NCBI RefSeq assembly: GCF_905171765.1
Contig: NC_053392.1
Coordinates: 449,970,722 to 450,034,721 of the forward strand
Length of the DNA: 64,000 nucleotides
Source of the DNA: Bufo bufo
Lineage: Eukaryota > Chordata > Amphibia > Anura > Bufonidae
Direction of reading: 5' to 3'
In this document: in pieces, positions 57,099-64,000 of the stretch
How positions within the stretch are numbered: position 1 is the first letter of the stretch
Layout: each line of letters starts with the position of its first letter
The notes under the pieces: model-generated
Databases searched by the model: none
What the model was told of the DNA's origin: nothing
What the model saw: the letters and a program-made list of their open reading frames with translations, nothing else
Position numbers and translations under genes: made by a program

Positions 57099-57604
57099 GG
57101 AAAGGCCTCATCATCAAGCAAGGCCGCACGGTTGCTGAGAGGTTGGTGGCCATCTCGAGTCCAGAAGCTGCATCCTCGGGCCCAGAACGGAGGCAGGTCA
57201 GTACACCTGGTTACTGATTGTAATATATTGTGTGGCGCCTGAAGTAACAGACTAGCCTAGGCCTCACATTAGTTAGTTAGTTAGTTAGGATTATATCGTT
57301 TGCTAGTCTTTACTGTACTGGACTGCAGCGCAGTTATTGACTTGCAGGCTCTGCTGCGTCTGCCACCGGCTAGGGGTGTCTTCTGTAGCGGCACAGCACG
57401 ACTTGCAGGCTCTGCTGTGTCCGCCATCGCCTAGGCCTGTCCAGTGGGCAGGGACAGTGACTGTGGGTTGTTTTGGTTATGCTTGTTATTACTTTTTGCC
57501 TAGGTAAAGTTTCTGTTCTTGCATATTACGCTGGTGTCAGTGTCACTTTCCTTGTCTGTGACTTCGCTGTATCCTGGGGAGCCCACCCCGGTACACGGCT
57601 TACA
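57099..57604 (+). repeat. gypsy-2 3' LTR, truncated
   Basis: 506 bp matching 53573-54114 of the 5' LTR. It starts abruptly at AAGGCCTCATCATCAAGC, so the join to the coding region is a deletion junction. It ends GGTACACGGCTTACA before the TCAC duplication. Confidence 0.9.
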
Positions 57605-57608
57605 TCAC

Positions 57609-57735
57609 CATCACTTCACAGGATCTATGGATGGTGATTGGTGGTGTATTATCACACCACCGATCACCATCCTGTTCCGGGTTATAGGATCACCAGAGAC
57701 CCGAATAACCTGGAAACGCAGCAAACCGCAGGCTC
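57609..57735 (-). mobile_element. piggyBac 5' remnant
   Basis: Continuation of the piggyBac after gypsy-2. It begins CATCACTTCACAGGATC, mirroring GATCCTGTGAGGTGATGTCAC on the left side, and includes GGATCACCAGAGACCCGAAT. It stops near 57735 where L1 sequence resumes. The element's terminal inverted repeat is missing. Confidence 0.6.
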
Positions 57736-59112
57736 AGTAGCAACATACTCAGACGACATTCTGATAATATCAACCAACCCTGTGACAGCCTTTCCTGCTC
57801 TTCAATCCATCTTTGAGAAATACGGACAGTTTTCCAACTTCAAAGTAAATGCTTCTGGGGTTAAATATCAACACGAAGGAGCAAGAGTTCTTACAGTCAA
57901 ACTTCCCCTTTCAATGGCCAACTTCTCATATCACTTACTTAGGGCTCAAATTAAGCTCACCATGGAAAGACTTATACACACCAAATTACGCCCCCATTAT
58001 TAACACATTTCAGACGACTTTGAATTCATGGTCTTTATCTTTCCTCTCTTGGATGGGTAGGAAAAACCTTATTAAAAGCAATTATTTTACCCAAATTACT
58101 TTATTTGCTGCAAACCCTCCCTATTCCTCTACCACTCACTTTCTTTTCATCTATTCAAAAAATCACAAATAAGTATCTTTGAAAGGGCAAGAGACCACGC
58201 CTTAGTCACTCTCTTCTCACACAGCATAAATCGTGCGGCGGCATGGCTCTCCCAGACTGGAGGCTTTATTTCGAAGCCACACATCTCACAAGATTGATAT
58301 GCTGGATGAGGAAAGATTTCTCAAAATTATGGGTACCACTAGAGGAGTATCTAGCGAAGATCCCGTTGCGTGCATTTATCTGGGGAAAAGATGACTCACA
58401 AACAATTCATAACACAACAAATCTAGTCACCAAATCTACGTTGAAAGTATGGCTTTCTCTCAAAGACAAGCTCAGCCCAGCCCTCTCCCCATTAATGTCA
58501 GTCGCAGATATACCAGAACTATATCACCCAAAATACTCAAACACACCACTAAAGACGGCAGAATTATTACAAATCCCAATGGTCTCATACTTAGAAAAGG
58601 TGGAAAAACCTGACCCACTAGACGCCACTTCCTTACACACGCTGCAAATAGCTCACATTAAATCCTTGATGCGGCAGTATCTGAAGGACCCAAATCTAGA
58701 AAGAAACCTCACACCATTTGAAAAATGAATAGCATTCACACATCTTCCAAATCACTTAATCTCACAGACATATAATTTGCTACAGCAGCTCAAATACCCT
58801 CTTGATAGAGGATATACCTTAGATTGGGGCAAAGATTTAGGCACAAAATGGACAGAGTCAGACATTAAGCAAATGTATCGCTTCTCACATGGCATTTCCA
58901 GATATACCCGGCTACAAGAGAATACATTCAAAATTCTCACTAGATGGTACCTCACCCGGTGAGACTAAAACAAATGAGATATCTGGGCTCGGATATTTGC
59001 TGGAAATACTCCCAGTCACAGGGCCCCTTTTTTCACATGTGGTGGACTTGTCCATTTCTACAGACATTCTGGACAGAGGTATTGAGCTCAATTAAAAACA
59101 TCTGTTCATTAC
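57736..59112 (+). pseudogene. L1-like ORF2, reverse transcriptase end and tail
   Basis: Begins just before the reverse transcriptase catalytic box, here ATYSDDILIISTNPVTAF, followed by SIFEKYGQFSNFKVN. It then runs in changing frames (YLGLKLSSPWKDLYTPNYAP, WSLSFLSWMGRKNLIK, RGGMALPDWRLYF-type sequence near 58235, LKDPNLERNLTPFEK to about 58725, QGPFFHMWWTCPF near 59030). This is the thumb and C-terminal part of an L1-group ORF2. Frame changes and stops are frequent. It is collinear with 28241-32273, but the region between endonuclease and YSDD, roughly 1 kb judging from L1 organisation, is missing. hAT-2 interrupts it at 59113. Confidence 0.8.
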
Positions 59113-59392
59113 TAGAGTTGAGCGGACACCTGGATGTTCGGGTTCGGCCGAACTTCGGAAAAAAGTTTGAGTACGGGACCCGAACTTGACCCCGAACCCC
59201 ATTGGAGTCAGTAGGGACCCGACCTTTTGAGAACTAAAATGGCTGTAAAAATGTCATGAAAAGGGCTAGAGGGCTGCAAATGCCAGCAAAATGTGGTTAA
59301 GAGCATGGCAAGTGCTCTGCAAACAAATGTGGATAGAAAAATGACTTAAAATAACATAAAATACATACAAATAAAAAAATAATAATCTTGAT

Positions 59393-59745
59393 CTAGGAGA
59401 ACCAGGTCCAAATGGAGAAGGAGGTTGAGGAGGCGGTGGATGTGGCGGTGTAGGTGGAAGTGGTGGTGGAGGAGGTAGCCTACACTGCTTTTTGGTTTTA
59501 AATTTATTTATATATTTTTAAATTAGGGTACACCCCAAAACATTGGGAAATATAACCCTCCAGTCGTGCTAAACACACGTTCAGACGATACACCGGCTGC
59601 AGGGCAGGCTAGCACCTCCAAGGCGTAAAGGGCAAGCTCAGGCCATGTGCCCAATTTGGAGACCCAGAAGTTGCAGGGGCAGACCCCTGTCAGTTAGTTT
59701 GTGTAGGCGTGTGCATACTTACTGCCCCACCCACCATGTTGCACG
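59393..59745 (-). repeat. Duplicated hAT 3'-end fragment
   Basis: A diverged copy of the region downstream of and including the hATC-coding end (compare about 60700-61215). It shows the GGAGGAGGCGGTGGATGTGG-type run, then GTGCTAAACACACGTTCAGA and CTAGCACCTCCAAGGCGTAA. The copy skips the exact gene end. It is probably a remnant of another hAT copy or an internal duplication. The following 59746-60300 is AT-rich with loose ~45-bp repetition (AAATGTGGGACAAA). Confidence 0.75.
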
Positions 59746-60309
59746 TCCCCGTGATGTTCACGATCCAATTTGATAACTGCTCTATCAACTTTTGATGTTC
59801 TTTTATGTGCCTACCTTGGTGATTACGGGTGGCGGGGAATTAGGGTTCCAGGCCGGAGAGGAAGTGTGAGAAAAAAGAGACCAAATTTAAGGGAGATAAA
59901 TGTATTTAAAAAATTTGGGATCAAGAAGAAATGTGGGAAAAGTTATTGAGGCGCAAATGTGGGACAAATTACAGAAGCCCAAATGTTGGCCAAAAGAGTA
60001 TAGCAGAAATGTGGGACAAAGTATTGAAGCTTAAATGTGGTACAAATTGCTTAAGTTTAAGCATTGAATCAAAGGAGGTGGCACGCATCAATTAAAGAAG
60101 CATTTCAGAAATTTTATTCCCTGTCACCTATGCAGAGCAGGGGTTTATTCACGTCTAAAATTGTATAATGTCAACCCAAGAATGTAACAGAAAAATTACA
60201 GAAATGAATTAACCTGTCTATTAGTAGAGCAAGGGTCTATGACAGAAAACAATTGTTTATTGTCACCCGAAAATGTTAAATAAAAATTATTGAAATTTAT
60301 TAAGCTGTC

Positions 60310-60650
60310 AACTAGGTAGAGGAGGGGTATATTACACCCAAAAATTGGTGAATTTCACTATAAAATTTGTTATTTTATTTTTTTACCGGTCTAATAGGTA
60401 TAGAAGTGGTACATCACACCAAAAGATTGCTGAATTTCACCATAAAATGTAAGAGACAAATTTTTTTATTGTTTAACCCATCTATTAGGTATAGCAGTGG
60501 TACTTCACACCCAAAAATTGTTGAATTTCAACTGAAAATGTAACTGACAAATATATATTTTTTGTTAACCGGCCTACTAGGTATAGCAGTGGTACTATAC
60601 ACCCAAAAATTGGTGAATTCCACCAGAAAATGTAAATGACAAAGTAGTGA
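60310..60650. repeat. hAT-2 subterminal tandem repeat
   Basis: Four ~90-bp units (CTACTAGGTATAGCAGTGGT, CACCCAAAAATTGGTGAATT) homologous to 33150-33500 of hAT-1. Confidence 0.85.
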
Positions 60651-60921
60651 AATGATATAAAATAAAAAAAAGTACAAAAAAATAAAAAATGGATTTATGA
60701 GGTGGAGTTCCATATGGAGTAGAAGTTTGAGGAGGCTGTGGACATAGCGGAGTAGGTGGAAGCGGCGGTGGAGGAGGACGAGATAGCCAACACAGGTTTT
60801 TGGTTTTAATTTAATTTTGTAAAATTAAGGTACACTCCAAAAGAGTGTGAAATATCCAAAATACAAACATGAGCAATTGCGCTGCAGTATAACAATGGCT
60901 GCTTAGTGCCGGTATACATGT

Positions 60922-63900
60922 CTATTCTGCACAAGGTACGGACAAGTCCTGAGGGATCCATGCCTGGTTCATTTTAATGAACGTGAGCTTGTCCACATTG
61001 GCTGTGGACAGACGGCTGCGCTTGTCTGTAATGACGCCCCCTGCCGTGCTAAACACACGTTCAGATAATACACTGGCTGCAGGGCAGGCCAGCACCTCCA
61101 AGGCGTAAAGGGCAAGCTCAGGCCATGTGCCCAATTTGGAGACCCAGAAGTTGAAGGGGGCAGACCCGTCATTCAGTATGTGTAAGCGTGTGCACACATA
61201 CTGCTCCACCATGTTGGTGAAATGCTGCCTCCTGCTAAGACGTTCCATATCAGCTGGTGGTGCTGGTTGTTGTGGCGTGCTGACAAAGCTTTTCCACATG
61301 TCGGCCATGCTAACCCTGCCTTCTGAGGTGCTGGCGGTGCCCCAGCTGCGTTGGCGACTTCTTCCTCTGCCTTCGCCTTGTGCTTCCACTGTGCCCCCGC
61401 TGTCAGGTGGGAATGCCACCAGCAGCGCGTCTACCAGCGTGCGCTTGTACTCGCGCATCTTACGATCACGCTCCAGTGAGGGAATTAAGGACAGTACGTT
61501 GTCCTTGTAACAGGGATCCAGCACCGTGGCCATCCAGTAATCAGCACAAGTTAGAATGTGGGCAACTCGGCGGTCGTTGCGGAGACACTGCAGCATGTAA
61601 TCGCTCATGTGTGCCAGGCTGCCCAGAGGCAACGAAAAGCTGTCCTCTGTGGGAGGTGTATCGTCTGTGTCCTCTGTATCCCCCCCATCCACGCACCAGT
61701 GATGGCCATGAGCTGGTCTGGGTGCCACCCTGCTCTGAACATGGTTCCTCCTCCTCCTCCATCTCCTCCTGCTCATCCTCCAGAACTGTGCCCTGGATGG
61801 ACAATTGTGTACCTTGGGTTTGTGGGTGCAGGAACCCACCCTCAGAGCCACTTGGGAATGACTGGCCGGAAACCCTACGAAATGATTCCTCTTCCTCCTC
61901 CTCCTCCTGTGCAACATCCTCTTCCATCATCGCCAGGAGCGTTTTTTCAAAGAGGCATAGAAGTGGGATAATAACGCTGAGAGCGGCGTTATCGGCACTG
62001 GCCATGTTGGTGGAGTACTCGAAACAGTGCAAGAAGGAACACAGGTCTCGCATGGAGGCCCAGTCATTGGTGGTGAAGTGGTGTTCCGCCGAGCGACTCA
62101 CCCGTGCATGCTGCAGCTGAAACTCCACTATCGCCTGCTGCTGCTCGCACAGTCTGGCCAGCATGTGCAAGGTGGAGTTCCACCTTGTGGGCACGTCGCA
62201 TATGAGGCGGTGAGCGGGAAGGCCGAAGTTACGCTGCAGCGCTGACAGGCGAGCAGCAGCAGGGTGAGAATGCCTAAAGCGCGCACAGATGGCCCGCACT
62301 TTATGCAGCAGCTCTGACATGTCGGGGTAATTTTTAAGGAATCTCTGCACCACCAAATTCAGCACATGAGCCAGGCAAGGGATGTGCGTCAAACCGGCTA
62401 GTCCCAGAGCTGCTATGAGATTTTGCCCATTATCGCACACCACCAGGCCGGGCTTGAGGCTGACTGGCACAAACCACTCATTAATCTGTTGTTCAAGGCC
62501 TGTCCACAGCTCCTGCGTGGTGTGTGGTTTGTCCCCCAAACAGATAAGCTTTAAAACTGCCTGCTGTCGTTTACCCCTGGCTGTGCTGAAGTTGGTGGTG
62601 AAGGTGTTACGCTGACCGGATGAGGAGCTGGTAGAGGATGAGGAAGCAGAGTAGGAGGAGGAAGCAACAGGAGGCAAACTGAATCGCCCTGCAATCCTTG
62701 GTGGTGGAAGGACATGCGCCAAACTGCTATTCGCCTCAGGCCCAGCCGCCACTGCATTTACCTAGTGTGCTGTTATGGAGATATAACGGCCCTGACCGTG
62801 CTTACTGGTCCACGTATCCGTAGTCAGGTGCATCTTGCCACAGATGGCGTTGCGCAGTGCACACCTGATTTTGTCCCCTACTTGGTTGTGCAGGGAAGGG
62901 ATGGCTCGCCTCAAAAAGTAGTGGCGGCTGGGCACAACGTACTGTGGGACAGCCACCGCCATAAGGCCTTTAAAACTATCCGTCTCCACCAGACGGAATG
63001 ACAGCATTTCAAAGGCCAGTAATTTAGAAATGCTGGCATTCAGGGCTAGGGATCGCGGGTGGGTAGGGGGGTACTTCCACTTCCTCTCCAGCGTTTGGGA
63101 TATGGAGAGCTGAACGCTTGCGTGGGACATTGTGGAGATGCTTGGTGACCCAGATGTTAGTGTTGCTGGCAGATCCTCTGTTTGCGGGGTGCCAGGTGGC
63201 ACTGTCACTCCAGAGGTGGATGAAGAGGCCACGACTGCAGCAGAAGAGGAAGCAGGAGGAGCCAGAGACCTTTCTTGGTTTTTGAGGTGTCTACTCCACT
63301 GCAGCTCGTGCTTTGCACTTAAATGCCTGGTCATGCAGGTTGTGCTCAGGTTGAGAACATTTATGCCTCGCTTCAGGCTCTGATTGCACAGCGTGCAAAT
63401 CACTCGTGTCTTGTCAGCACATTGTGTGAAGAACTGCCATGCCAGGGAACTCCTTGGAGCTGGCTTTGGTGTTCTCGGTCCCTTGCTGCGGTGGGCAGTA
63501 GGAGGCGTACTGTCTAGAGGATTGCCGTTCCGCTTTTGCACCCTGCTCCCTCTTCTGCTGTGCTGGTGGCTCTGTGCGACCACCGCCTCTTCCTCCGAAC
63601 TACATAGATCACTCGCATGACCTTGAATCCATGTGGGGTCGAGGACCTCATCGTCCTCCACATCATCTTCCACCCAGTCTTCACCCCTGACTTCCTTGTC
63701 TGTCTGCACACTTTCGAAAGCCCCAGGAGTTGGCACCTGTGTTTCGTCATCATCCGAGACGTGCTGCGATGGTCCTCCCATGTACTCATCTTGAAAGATA
63801 AGTGGTTGGGCATCGGTGCACTCAATCTCTCCCACTTCTGGGGCAGGGCTAGGTGGATGGCCCTGGGAAACCCTGCTAACAGAATCATCAAAAAACAGAA

Positions 63901-63991
63901 GAGACTGCTGCATGACTTGAGGCTCAGACTGCTTGGCTGATTTGCAAGGGGGTGAGGTGAAAGACTGATGGACATCGGGTGCAGGTGCCAA
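60922..63991 (-). pseudogene. hAT-2 BED-finger transposase, nearly intact
   Basis: From Met at 63991 (true start may lie upstream): Asp/Glu-rich N terminus; BED zinc finger at residues ~183-230 with C199, C202, H223, H228 (RVICTLCNQSLKRG ... TCMTRHLSAKHE); Ser-rich linker; LTTDTWTS with the first catalytic Asp; VVCDNGQNLIAALGL; HIPCLAHVLNLVVQRF; CDVPTRWNSTLHML; FEKTLLAMMEED; Glu-rich insert; C-terminal hATC dimerisation domain (LALYALEVLACPAASVLSER, FSTAGGVITDKRSRLSTAN), ending at 60922. Only two lesions are seen: a TAG at 62762-62764 and a one-base expansion of a G-run (seven C on the plus strand at 61680-61686, six in hAT-1). The frame on each side of the TAG is the same. Confidence 0.93.
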
Positions 63992-64000
63992 CTGTTGTCT

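Larger units (their letters stand above)
53214..57604 (+). mobile_element. gypsy-2: deleted Ty3/gypsy element
   Basis: Inserted in the 5' part of the piggyBac with the 4-bp TSD TCAC (53210-53213 and 57605-57608). The 5' LTR is 53214-54114 (TGTGATATTG...CTTACA), followed by a primer-site-like TTGGCGTAGACGGCAGG. It has gag, a zinc knuckle, protease and reverse transcriptase. At 57098 the sequence jumps from the post-RT region into the middle of the 3' LTR. RNase H, integrase and about 360 bp of that LTR are therefore deleted. Confidence 0.9.
59113..64000 (-). mobile_element. hAT-2: second large hAT element (right end outside)
   Basis: Left terminus TAGAGTTGAGCGGACACC at 59113, preceded by TTCATTAC, the presumed 8-bp TSD (its partner lies beyond the window). 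Same organisation as hAT-1: short subterminal region, ~90-bp tandem units (60310-60650), transposase on the minus strand. It differs by lacking the 252-bp palindrome and by a duplicated transposase 3' fragment at 59393-59745. Confidence 0.9.

Noticed and set aside
54000..57604. gypsy-2 as an endogenous retrovirus with envelope
   Set aside because: No envelope-like frame is present; the 3' part is deleted and the reverse transcriptase is Ty3/gypsy-type.
62705..62765. Possible intron in the hAT-2 transposase (GTAAAT after the TAG)
   Set aside because: The reading frame continues in phase directly across the TAG in hAT-2 and the same residues follow in hAT-1, so a nonsense mutation of a Trp codon is simpler than a splice site.

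Overview
The window reads as intergenic DNA from a vertebrate, most likely an anuran amphibian. This is inferred from the mixture of repeats: hAT, piggyBac, Tc1/mariner and Harbinger-type DNA elements, L1- and CR1-type LINEs, Ty3/gypsy elements and Penelope-like elements (PLEs) with GIY-YIG endonucleases. I found no host gene, no conventional tRNA or rRNA gene, no CRISPR array and no operon-like organisation. Nearly every long reading frame belongs to a transposable element, and nearly all are broken.

Layout. 1-3549: ends of hAT elements and a mariner copy. 3550-9650: mostly unassigned DNA with a PLE fragment (GIY-YIG domain near 6.1 kb, hammerhead-like motif near 8.2 kb). 9.8-13.8 kb: a head-to-head pair of 5'-truncated PLE copies, one split by a 1.9-kb non-autonomous piggyBac. 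14.0-17.7 kb: nested MITEs, palindromes and a 2-kb inverted-repeat element. 17912-25078: a 7.2-kb non-autonomous hAT-like element holding two minisatellites, a ~960-bp palindrome and a Tc1 copy. 25.1-27.0 kb: a mariner MITE split by a short PLE-like insert, then two Harbinger-type MITEs. 27.4-28.2 kb: a CR1-like fragment. 28.2-59.1 kb: one L1-like LINE broken up by later insertions. 59113 to the window end: a second large hAT element.

The core is a nested stack whose order can be read from target-site duplications (TSDs). A piggyBac element entered the L1 at a TTAA. A large hAT element (hAT-1, 32274-49025, 16,752 bp) then landed exactly on the L1/piggyBac junction and made an 8-bp TSD. hAT-1 itself took in a fold-back MITE and a young chromodomain Ty3/gypsy element. 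A second, older-looking gypsy element (53214-57604) sits in the 5' part of the piggyBac. hAT-2 sits further along the same L1.

Most notable: (1) hAT-1 carries a ~5.5-kb minisatellite with a ~1.6-kb higher-order repeat on the 5' side of its BED-finger transposase gene; (2) the hAT-2 transposase is broken in the visible part by only one nonsense codon and a one-base G-run expansion; (3) three otherwise different hAT-like families here share a TIR core, suggesting shared mobilisation; (4) hammerhead-ribozyme-like motifs occur in the PLE-derived segments; (5) the gypsy-1 LTR edge carries a tRNA-promoter-like module that one LTR has lost. All function statements come from reading the sequence and known family features; no database search was possible.
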